Origin: a virus
Length of the DNA stretch: 23,012 bases
Virus record (IMG/VR): IMGVR_UViG_3300046616_000421
Span: 1-23,012 of that record
Direction: 5' to 3' (one strand)
The notes beneath the pieces are model-generated. The model had not been told where the DNA came from. It searched no databases and worked only from the letters and a program-made list of their open reading frames with translations. The stretch's first letter is position 1. The number at the start of each line of letters is the position of its first letter. Positions 7,510-14,165 of this stretch are shown piece by piece. The position numbers were made by a program, and so were the translations under genes.

Positions 7510-7533
7510 CGGAGGAAGGAGGAGGACGTGGAA

Positions 7534-7818
7534 TCAGGTCGAGTCGGCGGCCATGACGCCGTCGTACAGCTCGGTGTAGTGCGCCTGGAACGTGCGCGCG
7601 ACCGACGTGTCCTCCTCGAAGACCAAGCGCAGATGGGCCACGAGATCGGCGTGCGCGAGCGCCTCGTTGTGCCGCTTGACGGAGATGAGGACGGCCTGCG
7701 GCTTGTCGCGACGAGTGAGCACGAAGTCGACGTTCAACAGCCGGGCTTCGGCGATGACGTCGGTCATGTTGGCGCGGGCGTCGGAGACGCCAATCTCGCG
7801 GAACTCCCTCTCGCTCAT
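7534..7818 (-). CDS. Phd/YefM-type antitoxin (no toxin partner seen)
   Basis: A 94-residue protein from ATG 7818. The N-terminus has the Phd/YefM pattern: a short strand (IGVSDARANMTDVIAEAR), then FVLTRRDKPQAVLISVKRH, the usual DNA-binding and dimerisation half of these antitoxins. The C-terminal helical tail would normally neutralise a toxin of the Doc or YoeB type. No toxin gene follows: the frame runs into a convergent terminator. An upstream GTG at 7833 is possible, but a -10-like TATCCT lies inside that extension. It is divergent from the replication gene at 7979 and could act as a repressor. Confidence 0.78.
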   Translation of the reverse strand: MSEREFREIGVSDARANMTDVIAEARLLNVDFVLTRRDKPQAVLISVKRHNEALAHADLVAHLRLVFEEDTSVARTFQAHYTELYDGVMAADST

Positions 7819-7831
7819 GCGACCAGGATAC

Positions 7832-7869
7832 ACAACAGCCCTGTTGTAATCCCCGACGCGTTGTACAAT
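7832..7869. promoter_or_regulatory. Divergent operator region with two palindromes
   Basis: ACAACAG-CC-CTGTTGT (7832-7847) is a perfect dyad, and TTGTACAA (7861-7868) is a second palindrome. GTTGTA occurs at 7843 and again 17 bases later at 7860. TACAAT (7864-7869) is a reasonable -10 for rightward transcription, though its -35 is weak. Leftward, TATCCT (complement of 7824-7829) ends 6 bases before the antitoxin ATG. Phd-type antitoxins commonly bind such palindromes and repress their own promoter. Confidence 0.55.
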
Positions 7870-7978
7870 TCAGATGCGAGCGAAGCCCTAGCGCCACAGG
7901 CCACGTCGCCCCCATGAGGGCTGTCCCGAAACAGCGACTGACCAGTAGAGACACCCTCGTTGAGAAGAGATCCACTCC

Positions 7979-8905
7979 ATGCCAAGCCGGTTCGAGTTCG
8001 AGCGCGCGATCAGGCGCAGTGACCTGCCGCCTCTGGCGCGGCTCATTGCGCTGACGATCGCGACCTGGGCCGACGCCGAGACCGGCTCCATCTCCCGCAA
8101 GAACCAGCCCGCCCAGTCCGTCCTGTTGGAGGCGACCGGAATGTCGAAGTCATCGTTCCTGACGCACCGCAAGACGCTGCTCGAACAGGGCTGGCTGGAG
8201 TGTGAGTCCCCGGACCGCATCAAGGCCCAAAAGGAACATGCCCAGAATGTCTACTCCATCCTCATTCCGGACGGTAAGGCTGGGTCGGGAGGCGACCTAG
8301 CTAATTCCGGCAAACGACCCGGAAAGCGACGCGAACCTAGGTCGGGAGACGACCTAGCCCTAGGTCGCGAGGCGACCCAGCCAAAAGGGACAGAACCCGC
8401 TAAGTCCGGATCGAACCTAGGTCGCCAGGCGACCACAAGAGTCTTTCCTTCTACTACTCCCTCCTCTCCTGCAAGCGAGAGCGAGCAGGCAGGCAACGAG
8501 GAACGGATCCCCCGGGCCTTCGACTACTGCCAGCCGCTCATCCAGGCGATGACAGACGCGGGACTCACCGTCTCCTGGCAGATGAGTGCCGACGACTGGC
8601 AGTCCGTCGCTCGAATCCAGCAGCGAGCCGGAGTCGCGGAGATGGTCCGGTTCGCCCGCGGCGCCAAGTCCCGCACGCCGATCCGCTTCGCGACCTTCTA
8701 CCTGCGGGCCGGCTGGCTCGGCCTTCCGCCCATGAGCACGAAGCCCAGTACCGAGCCGAAGCACCTCCGCGTCTTGCCCGACTGGTGCAAGGACCCGGAC
8801 TGCGACGAGAAGACCCGCTACCGCCAGCGCGAGGACGACGACGGCCTCCGCTCGCTCTACCCCTGCCCCGACTGCCACCCCGACCGTAAGGACTCCGCAG
8901 CGTGA
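7979..8905 (+). CDS. Helix-turn-helix replication initiator (lambda O-like layout)
   Basis: A 308-residue protein from ATG 7979; the ribosome binding site is weak (GAGAAGAG, 7963-7970). Residues about 1-92 look like a winged-helix domain (RSDLPPLARLIALTIATWAD, SVLLEATGMSKSSFLTHRK). Residues 98-175 are a low-complexity linker rich in Gly, Ser, Arg and Pro. A helical C-terminal domain (about 175-250) and a zinc motif (Cys270, Cys275, Cys296, Cys299) follow. This matches phage initiators that bind origin iterons and recruit helicase. The linker DNA holds four iterons, and the DnaB-like gene follows by GTGA overlap. The role is inferred from domain order and context. Confidence 0.82.
   Translation: MPSRFEFERAIRRSDLPPLARLIALTIATWADAETGSISRKNQPAQSVLLEATGMSKSSFLTHRKTLLEQGWLECESPDRIKAQKEHAQNVYSILIPDGKAGSGGDLANSGKRPGKRREPRSGDDLALGREATQPKGTEPAKSGSNLGRQATTRVFPSTTPSSPASESEQAGNEERIPRAFDYCQPLIQAMTDAGLTVSWQMSADDWQSVARIQQRAGVAEMVRFARGAKSRTPIRFATFYLRAGWLGLPPMSTKPSTEPKHLRVLPDWCKDPDCDEKTRYRQREDDDGLRSLYPCPDCHPDRKDSAA
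8280..8437 (+). repeat. Four origin-like iterons inside the initiator gene
   Basis: Four 21-bp dyad units start at 8280, 8337, 8360 and 8417, so the spacings are 57, 23 and 57. Each has a left arm CTAGGTCG, a 5-base centre and a right arm CGACCTAG. The second unit is perfect; the others carry one to four changes, mainly in one arm. Units 1 and 2 are read as SGGDLA and SGDDLA, while units 3 and 4 are read one frame over as LGREATQ and LGRQATT. DNA, not protein, is therefore conserved. The position in the linker of an initiator gene is that of the lambda origin in gene O. Confidence 0.82.
8441..8471 (+). other. Pyrimidine-rich tract beside the iterons (candidate unwinding site)
   Basis: Just after the fourth iteron, nearly every base on the plus strand is C or T, with clusters such as CTTTCCTTC and CCTCCTCTCCT. 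Its GC content is visibly lower than its surroundings. Such asymmetric, lower-stability tracts beside iterons often mark where origin DNA opens. This is inferred from position only. Confidence 0.4.
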
Positions 8906-10269
8906 ACGACTTCGAACAGCCCGACGACGTCGAGCGCATGCCGCCGTGCGACCTCGGCGCCGAACAAGCCGTGCTCGGCAGCATGCTGCTCTCGCAGGGC
9001 GTGATTGACCGCATGATCGGCATCGTCGAGCCGGCTGCCTTCTATCGCCCCTCGCACACCACGATCTTCAGTGCGATCACCGACCTGTACGGCCGCAGCC
9101 GCAACCCCAAGATCGACCCGATCACCGTCGGAGCGGAACTCAACCGCCTCGGCGACCTCGCCAAGGTCGGCGGCAGCGACTACCTACACCACCTCGTTGC
9201 CGCCGTACCGTCCACCAGCCACGCCGAGCGATACGCCGAGATCGTCCGCGACAAGGCCCTGCTCCGCGCCGTCATCGAAACCTCGACCCGAGCCGCGGCC
9301 CGCGCCTACGCCCAGCAGGACGAAGCCACCGAGATCCTCGACGACGCCATGGCCGAGTTCCAGGGCGCCGCCACCGGCGCCTCCCCGCTCGAAGTGAAGC
9401 TCTCCGTCGGCGACCGATGGGCCACCTTCCTCGACGAGCTGGAAGCCGGCAAGGACCCCAACGCCCTCGATACGCCGTGGCACGACGTCAACGAAGTCGT
9501 CGAACTCAAGCCTGGCCAGCTGGTCACCGTCGGCGCCGCAACCGGCGGAGGCAAATCCCTGTTCGGCATGAACCTCGCCGCGCACGTCGCGATCCGGCGC
9601 AACCGGCCCGCCCTTGTCGCCTCCATGGAGATGGGCGGTAGCGAGCTCATGGCCCGCCTCACCGCCGCTGAGGCGAGTGTCGACCTCGACCGGCTCGTCC
9701 GTCGCAAGCTCAACGACCACGACTGGGCCAAGGTCATCAAGGTTTCGGACCGGATGCAGAACGCCGCCAACTTCATCCTCGACGACTCCCCGAACCTCAC
9801 CCTCTCCAAGATCCGTGCCCGGCTCCGCTGGATGGCCGGACACGGCAACCCGGCCGCCATCGTCGTCGCCGACTACCTCCAACTCATGACCCCCGAAGGC
9901 TCTGGCAGCAACGCCAACCGGGCGCAGGAAGTCGCCACCATCAGCCGCGGACTGAAGCTCATGGCGATGGAGTTCGAGATCCCCATCGTCGCCCTCGCTC
10001 AGTTCAACCGCGGCGCCGTCGGCAGGCAGCCCCTCGTAACCGACTTCAAGGACTCATCGGCGATCGAGCAGGACTCCAACGTGATCCTCCTGATGCACAC
10101 GCCGCCCGCACCGGACCCGGACCTGCCCGTCAGCGAACGCGCCCCCGACCGCACTGGCGAGATCGACGTGATCGTCGCGAAGAACCGCAACGGCATCTCG
10201 GGTCGCATCGTGACCCTCGCCTTCCAAGGCCACTACGGCCGCCTTCAGTCCCTCGGCCGCGACCTCTGA
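8902..10269 (+). CDS. dnaB: Replicative DNA helicase, DnaB family
   Basis: A 455-residue protein from GTG 8902 (GTGA overlap with the initiator). The N-terminal domain carries the DnaB signature (PPCDLGAEQAVLGSMLL, residues 14-30). The RecA-fold motor has Walker A GAATGGGKS (211-219), Walker B AIVVADYLQL (319-328), motif H3 LAQFNRG (365-371) and the DFKDSSAIEQDSNVI segment (381-395). An NRNG sequence near the C-terminus fits the arginine-finger region. It forms a hexamer that unwinds the fork; here it would be loaded by the upstream initiator. No separate loader or primase gene is visible, so those may come from the host. Confidence 0.95.
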   Translation: MNDFEQPDDVERMPPCDLGAEQAVLGSMLLSQGVIDRMIGIVEPAAFYRPSHTTIFSAITDLYGRSRNPKIDPITVGAELNRLGDLAKVGGSDYLHHLVAAVPSTSHAERYAEIVRDKALLRAVIETSTRAAARAYAQQDEATEILDDAMAEFQGAATGASPLEVKLSVGDRWATFLDELEAGKDPNALDTPWHDVNEVVELKPGQLVTVGAATGGGKSLFGMNLAAHVAIRRNRPALVASMEMGGSELMARLTAAEASVDLDRLVRRKLNDHDWAKVIKVSDRMQNAANFILDDSPNLTLSKIRARLRWMAGHGNPAAIVVADYLQLMTPEGSGSNANRAQEVATISRGLKLMAMEFEIPIVALAQFNRGAVGRQPLVTDFKDSSAIEQDSNVILLMHTPPAPDPDLPVSERAPDRTGEIDVIVAKNRNGISGRIVTLAFQGHYGRLQSLGRDL

Positions 10270-10283
10270 AAGGGAGAAACGTC

Positions 10284-10556
10284 GTGATCACCTGGCCCGA
10301 ACTGGCAGCCGCGGAACCGCGGCTCGCCGAACTCGAGGAAGCCGTCCGCCTCGAGGCCGCCACGGTCGAAGCCGATCCGATGTGGTCGTTCTCGATCTAC
10401 TGGTCCCGCACCCTGCGCCCCGCGATCAAGCCGCTCGTCGGCTGGGAGCGCGACACCGGCGCCCGTCCCGAGCTGCACACCGAGGAAGCCTGGCACGCCG
10501 CGATCAGCTACCTCATCGGCCTGCTCCCCGCAGACGAGGGGCTGTGGGCGTCATGA
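10284..10556 (+). CDS. Small hypothetical protein
   Basis: A 90-residue protein from GTG 10284, with AGGGAGAA just upstream. It is helical and acidic, with a Trp-rich centre (MWSFSIYWSRTLRPAIKPLVGWERD) and an amphipathic C-terminal helix (EEAWHAAISYLIGLLPADE). The stop overlaps the next ATG at 10553. It lies directly behind the helicase, which suggests a replication-region accessory protein, but nothing in the sequence identifies one. Confidence 0.7.
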   Translation: MITWPELAAAEPRLAELEEAVRLEAATVEADPMWSFSIYWSRTLRPAIKPLVGWERDTGARPELHTEEAWHAAISYLIGLLPADEGLWAS

Positions 10557-10843
10557 CCGAGCTCAGCGTCGAAGACATTGCCGAACTCCGGAAAGACCCC
10601 GCCAGCTTCCGCGACTACCTCCGCCACGTCACCGGCCGCGCAGTCGTCGAGCCCAAGCCGGCCGAGACCGCAGCCCCCGTCGAGCCTGGCTACCGGATCG
10701 CCCACACCGGCGGCTGGCCCATCGGCACCACCGCCACCGGCCCCACCCCGACGCACGGCCGCTGCACCTGCCCGCAGTGCGAGCAGGCCGCCGTCGTCGC
10801 ACTGCCCCGACCGCACCAGATCCAGGAAGGAGAAGCCGCGTGA
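10553..10843 (+). CDS. Small hypothetical protein with a CPQC knuckle
   Basis: A 96-residue protein coupled to the gene before it (ATGA) and after it (GTGA). The N-terminus is a short helical domain (SVEDIAELRKDPASFRDYLRH). The middle is Pro/Ala/Thr-rich and unstructured. A C-terminal CTCPQCEQ could be half of a zinc site. I do not recognise a family. Confidence 0.68.
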   Translation: MTELSVEDIAELRKDPASFRDYLRHVTGRAVVEPKPAETAAPVEPGYRIAHTGGWPIGTTATGPTPTHGRCTCPQCEQAAVVALPRPHQIQEGEAA

Positions 10844-11861
10844 CGAACCTCAGCCTCTGCTCCGGCTACGGCGGCCTCGATCTTGCCGTCGAGCAGATCA
10901 CCGGCAACAAGACGTTGGTCTACGCCGAGAACGACAAGTACGCCGCCCAGGTCATGGCCGCCCGCTTCCCGTGGGCCACCAACCTCGGCGACATCAGCAA
11001 GACCAACTGGGCCGACGTCGCCCAGCAGTACCAGATCGAAACACTCGCCGCCGGCTTCCCCTGCCAGGGGCTCTCCAACGCCGGCCTCCGGAAAGGACTC
11101 CTCGATGCCCGCTCGGCGCTCTGGAAGAACGTTGCTGAAGCTGTTCGCGTCATTCGACCTCGCCTCGTCTTCCTGGAAAACGTGGCGGCGATCCGGTCGG
11201 GGGCCTCGACGAAGTCGTCGCCGACCTGGCCTCGATCGGGTATGACGCGCGATGGACTTGTGTACGAGCTGGAGACCCGTCCGTCGGCGCGCCGCACCCG
11301 CGCGACCGCTGGTTCCTCGTCGCCTATCCCGCTGCTCAAGACCCCGACAGCGCAGCTTGGCGTGAACGGTGGACCGCAGCATCCGGACAAGCGGAAGGCC
11401 GGGGGGCACGGGCCGACCTTGGAGGACGAGGTGGTGTTCCTGTTCTCGCCGCCGCCGGCGGCATAGCGCTCCTGCCCACCCCGAAGGCCAGCGACGGGCC
11501 GAACGGCGGCCCAAACCAGCGTGACGGGCAGGGCAACTACTACCTGCCCGGCATGGCGGTGCGCCTCGGGCAGGACTGGGTCGGTACGAACGGCTCCGAC
11601 TACGGGCCGGCCATCCGGCGCTGGGAGGCCGCCACCGGCCGACCCGCACCCTTGCCGACCGAGCCCGGCGAGCGCACCAGCCGACGCCTCAACCCGCTGT
11701 TCGTCGAATGGCTCATGGGCCTGCCTGAGGGCTGGGTCACCGGCCTCAGCCTGCCCCGCGCCCAGCAGCTCAAGATCCTCGGCAACGGCGTCGTCACCCG
11801 CCAGGCCGTCGAGGGCTACCGCCGGCTCCTCACCGCCGACCTCGCCGCGATGGCCGCGTGA
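10840..11861 (+). pseudogene. C5-cytosine DNA methyltransferase split by a -1 frame change
   Basis: The first part (GTG 10840, open to 11466) has the C5-methyltransferase motifs SGYGGLDLA, GFPCQGLSN (catalytic Cys75) and LVFLENVAAI (ENV). After about residue 120 this frame turns to nonsense. The -1 frame takes over at a run of five G (11199-11203) and continues without a stop to 11861. It encodes GLDEVVADLASIGYDARW, the motif VIII-like PHPRDRWFLVA and a proper C-terminal motif LKILGNGVV. A joined product would be about 340 residues, normal for the family. Explanations are a one-base deletion, a sequencing error, or slippage from GGG to GGG at the G run. If real, the enzyme would methylate element DNA, perhaps against host restriction. 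Confidence 0.8.
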
Positions 11862-11982
11862 CGTCGCCCGTTGTTTGCCGCCCGACCCTCGGGCCGGGGA
11901 AACGGCGCACACCAGCCCGACCGACAGGCCCGCCCGCAGTAGGCACAAACCCCAGCGAACCGCCCACCAGACAAGGAACCCC

Positions 11983-12228
11983 ATGACCGACCAGAAGCCC
12001 CTCACCGAGCAGCAGCTCGCCCAGATCGACGACCTTCAGGCCCGCGCCGAGCTGTGCGCCGAGGGCGACTGCCCGCACGCCTACCAGGCCCGGAGCAACG
12101 AGAGCGAGGCGTCGCGGTACCGGCACGAGCTGGAGACCCTGGCGGACTACCTCGAAGACCGGGACGGCATCGACCCGGCCGTGGCCGTCACGCTGCGCGG
12201 CATCCTCGCCCGCGCCCTCGACCGCTGA
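11983..12228 (+). CDS. Small acidic hypothetical protein
   Basis: An 81-residue protein from ATG 11983, with AAGGAA about 8 bases upstream. It is Glu/Gln-rich and helical throughout (LTEQQLAQIDDLQARAELC, ESEASRYRHELETLADYLED), likely a small helical or coiled-coil protein. It has two Cys (LCAEGDC). The function is unknown. The 121-base gap before it holds only a short stem (CCCGA/TCGGG, 11881-11893). Confidence 0.65.
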   Translation: MTDQKPLTEQQLAQIDDLQARAELCAEGDCPHAYQARSNESEASRYRHELETLADYLEDRDGIDPAVAVTLRGILARALDR

Positions 12229-12251
12229 GCCCGTGACTCCCCGCACCGGTC

Positions 12252-12272
12252 GCCGCCTGCCCTACAGGCGGC
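12252..12272 (+). promoter_or_regulatory. Intergenic hairpin
   Basis: GCCGCCTG (12252-12259) pairs exactly with CAGGCGGC (12265-12272) around a CCCTA loop. It occupies the gap between two small genes and is followed by AAGGAG for the gene at 12315. It is the same type of element as the hairpins at 2771, 5727 and 20501. Confidence 0.55.
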
Positions 12273-12314
12273 GGCCGGCCCCCCAATCCTCTCGCACGAT
12301 CAAGGAGCCACAGC

Positions 12315-12815
12315 ATGACCGACCCGCTCGACACCCACGGCATGACGATGGACGGCGAACCGGCTATGCCGATCCTCGTCGCCGAGTACAACGCGCTGAT
12401 CGGCCGCGTCAACGAGGCCGAGGCCCGTGCCGCCGTGCCATCTGCGCCCGCCGACGAGGCCGCGATCCTGCGGGACGCCGCCGACGCACTGGACGCCGAC
12501 ATGGAACGGTTCTTCGCCGAGTGGCCCGACGAACCCCGCAACTCGCCCTACGCGCTGGGACGGAAGGACGCCGCCACCGAGCTGCGCCGCATGGCCGGCG
12601 AGGCGCAGCAGCCCGAGACGCAGGCGTTTGTCTGCAAGTGCCCCGCCGTGCTGCCCGCGACCACCGACCGGGCAGACGTGCTGCGGGAGCCCGTCAACCC
12701 GTGCACCCGCGGTAACAACTTCTGCGGCCAGCACGGCTACGACTGCCCGCCGGACGAGCCCGCCGCCGGGCTGCCCGCTGGCGGGGCGCCGCACACGAAG
12801 GAGGCCCGGCCGTGA
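12315..12815 (+). CDS. Hypothetical protein common in Streptomyces elements
   Basis: A 166-residue protein from ATG 12315, with AAGGAG at 12302-12307. A helical central part (EAAILRDAADALDADMERFFAEWPDE, followed by a YALGRKDAATELRRMA helix) resembles proteins I recall from Streptomyces prophages and plasmids. The C-terminus holds Cys107, Cys109, Cys130, Cys137 and Cys144, so a zinc site is possible. The stop overlaps a GTG at 12812. The function is unknown. Confidence 0.7.
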   Translation: MTDPLDTHGMTMDGEPAMPILVAEYNALIGRVNEAEARAAVPSAPADEAAILRDAADALDADMERFFAEWPDEPRNSPYALGRKDAATELRRMAGEAQQPETQAFVCKCPAVLPATTDRADVLREPVNPCTRGNNFCGQHGYDCPPDEPAAGLPAGGAPHTKEARP

Positions 12816-12991
12816 GCCCGCAGCGTCGCCCGCAGGCCCGCCAGCTCCTCACCGTGCAGTCGGAGCGGATCCTCGCCACCTGCTACGCCGGTCAGGTGCG
12901 GGCCGCGGTGATCGAGCGGGCGCTGCGGCGGATGGTCGCCGCCGACATGCGGGCGGAACGCAAGGCGCTGCGCGAGGGGGAGCAGCCGTGA
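12812..12991 (+). CDS. 59-residue basic small protein
   Basis: A short frame from GTG 12812 with GTGA overlaps at both ends. The product is very basic and helical (Arg-rich start, then QVRAAVIERALRRMVAADMR). It may bind nucleic acid or be a short helical adaptor. It is supported by the coupling chain and the high GC third positions, not by homology I can name. Confidence 0.5.
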   Translation: MSPQRRPQARQLLTVQSERILATCYAGQVRAAVIERALRRMVAADMRAERKALREGEQP

Positions 12992-13329
12992 GCGGGCCGA
13001 GCAGCGCGCCCCGTGGCGAGCACGCCGGGACCCCGGGCGCCGGGTGGGAGACGGAACTCCGATCGCTGGGCGAGCAGTGGGTGCCGGACGGCCAGCCGGA
13101 GCCGACGGCGAACCGGGCGGCACGGCGGGCGGCGAGACGGGAGCGGAAGCGCTCAGACGGCCGCACAGCGCTTCGGCAGGGTCCGACTGGACCCCAGGAG
13201 GCCCGAGAAGGGCCCCAGGCGGCCGTCTCCGCCCCGAACTCCCCGCAGCGGACCGGAGCCCGCCGAGACGCGCAGATCGGCTCTCAGAGCCCCAACCCCG
13301 CCCCGCCGACCCGAGCGGAGACCCCGTGA
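12988..13329 (+). CDS. Basic, low-complexity hypothetical protein
   Basis: A 113-residue frame from GTG 12988, coupled at both ends. The first 60 residues look ordered (WETELRSLGEQWVPDGQPEPTA, Arg-rich helix after it). The rest is Pro/Arg/Ala/Gln-rich and probably disordered. A competing frame (13044-13478) overlaps it, but the GTGA chain and the next gene's own start make this reading more likely. Confidence 0.5.
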   Translation: MSGPSSAPRGEHAGTPGAGWETELRSLGEQWVPDGQPEPTANRAARRAARRERKRSDGRTALRQGPTGPQEAREGPQAAVSAPNSPQRTGARRDAQIGSQSPNPAPPTRAETP

Positions 13330-13478
13330 CCCCCGAGCCCCCACCCCTCAAGCAGATGCTGCACCTCGTCGACCGGGCCGAACGCGGCGTCATCCTCCCC
13401 GCCGAAGCCGCCCGACTCCGCATCGCCATACGGGCCCTGTACGCCCGCGCCTACCCGCAGGCGGGGGAGGGTCGGTGA
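13326..13478 (+). CDS. 50-residue small protein
   Basis: A short frame from GTG 13326 (GTGA overlap). The product is a helical peptide (LKQMLHLVDRAERG, EAARLRIAIRALYARA), similar in style to the small phage proteins around it. It is the last convincing gene of the plus-strand block. A further coupled GTG at 13475 opens a frame to 13753, but that product is low-complexity and I do not accept it. Confidence 0.5.
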   Translation: MTPEPPPLKQMLHLVDRAERGVILPAEAARLRIAIRALYARAYPQAGEGR

Positions 13479-13484
13479 CCGGCC

Positions 13485-13667
13485 TCAGCTCGAACCGGCC
13501 GGGCCCGCCTCGCCGTGGACGCCATCCGGTTCCGCGGGCGTCGGACGAGGCCTCTGCCGTGGCACTTTCTCCTTGGCCACCCCGGCAGCGGCACGAGCCA
13601 ACTGTGTCCGCAGCTGGTCGAACGCCTGAGGTCCTGACAGATCCCGCAACCTGCGACTCCTGCTCAT
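13485..13667 (-). CDS. Possible small minus-strand gene
   Basis: A 60-residue frame from ATG 13667, convergent with the plus-strand block and ending 6 bases from its last stop. The product has a plausible amphipathic stretch (GPQAFDQLRTQLARAAAG) and a Pro-rich tail. About three quarters of its codons end in G or C, lower than for neighbouring genes, and no strong ribosome binding site is seen. It may be a decayed or foreign gene, or chance. Confidence 0.3.
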   Translation of the reverse strand: MSRSRRLRDLSGPQAFDQLRTQLARAAAGVAKEKVPRQRPRPTPAEPDGVHGEAGPAGSS

Positions 13668-13763
13668 GCACGACTAACGCCGCACCGCGCGGGCCGACAC
13701 CAAAATGCGGCCAAATGGGGCATGTTGCGAACGGCGGCGAGCAGCAGCCGTAACACAGGAACG

Positions 13764-13787
13764 CCCCCGGCCGGGAAACGGCGGGGG
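13764..13787 (+). terminator. Hairpin terminator candidate for the plus-strand block
   Basis: CCCCC and GCCG (13764-13768 and 13770-13773) pair with CGGC and GGGGG (13779-13787), with one bulged base and a short loop. It lies downstream of the last plus-strand genes, where the transcription direction changes. No U-rich tail follows. Confidence 0.5.
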
Positions 13788-13944
13788 GGTGATGCGCTGT
13801 AGGGCGGCCGATCACGGCGCGCCGGGCACGGAAGACTCAACGGGCGGTCGATAAAGCGGTGCGGGCCGCTGCCAACCACAATCCCCCAGAACCCAAGTCC
13901 AGCATTGGCGCGTTCGGATACCGTTGACGTACCTCCTGGCTGGA

Positions 13945-14080
13945 GGGTGGGCTGGGCCCTTGCATTCCCCCGTGCGACCGGGGGTGGGCTCAGCCCTTTG
14001 CGTGCACCAGTCCGGGTACGGCGGGCCCTCTGCGGCCAGGGCGGCGATGCCGTAGGGGGTGAGCCCCTTGGCTTCGTGCG
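13945..14080. repeat. Four imperfect repeats in the non-coding region
   Basis: Related sequences begin at 13945, 13982, 14014 and 14057, each starting GGGT and soon followed by a GCCCTT- or GCCCTC-like core and TGC. Examples are GTGGGCTGGGCCCTTGC and GTGGGCTCAGCCCTTTGC. The spacing is 37, 32 and 43 bases. The match weakens in the third and fourth copies. No reading frame explains it well. Confidence 0.4.
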
Positions 14081-14128
14081 GTTCGGGCCCGCTGTCACTG
14101 CCGCGTGCCAGGGTGGAGACCGCACGAA

Positions 14129-14156
14129 GCCCGTCCTCCGTCGACGGAGGACGGGC
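14129..14156 (-). terminator. 28-bp perfect palindrome, strong terminator
   Basis: The 28 bases are a perfect palindrome (arm GCCCGTCCTCCGTC followed by its exact reverse complement). It starts 9 bases beyond the stop of the minus-strand gene at 14166, so it would end that operon. Its left edge overlaps the right arm of a 12-bp inverted repeat, so alternative folding is possible. Confidence 0.75.
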
Positions 14157-14165
14157 GTATACGGC

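Larger units (their letters stand above)
13668..14165. other. Non-coding, structured region
   Basis: About 500 bases without a convincing gene on either strand, at the switch from plus- to minus-strand genes. It holds a relatively AT-rich patch (about 13701-13730), a terminator-like hairpin, four imperfect repeats, a 12-bp inverted repeat (GCTTCGTGCGGT at 14071-14082, ACCGCACGAAGC at 14119-14130) and a 28-bp palindrome. Such a spot could hold an attachment, partition or replication site, but nothing proves this. Confidence 0.45.

Noticed and set aside
7819-7833. GTG start for the antitoxin at 7833
   Set aside because: It would place the -10-like TATCCT and part of the palindrome inside the gene. 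The conserved antitoxin sequence starts after the ATG at 7818.
13475-13753. GTGA-coupled frame after the last plus-strand gene (92 codons)
   Set aside because: GTGA overlaps are frequent by chance here. The product is Pro/Arg-rich, with many codons ending in A or T and no domain-like stretch.
13945-14080. CRISPR-like array
   Set aside because: The repeats are imperfect, unevenly spaced and few, and no cas gene is present.
13390-14125. Two minus-strand frames across the strand-switch region
   Set aside because: The products are low-complexity, cross the terminator-like hairpin and lack ribosome binding sites. Only the smaller frame at 13485-13667 was kept, at low confidence.
14041-14130. Possible tRNA or structured RNA with GGTTCGGGCCC
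   Set aside because: The T-loop consensus is not met and no cloverleaf can be drawn; the inverted repeats explain the pairing.
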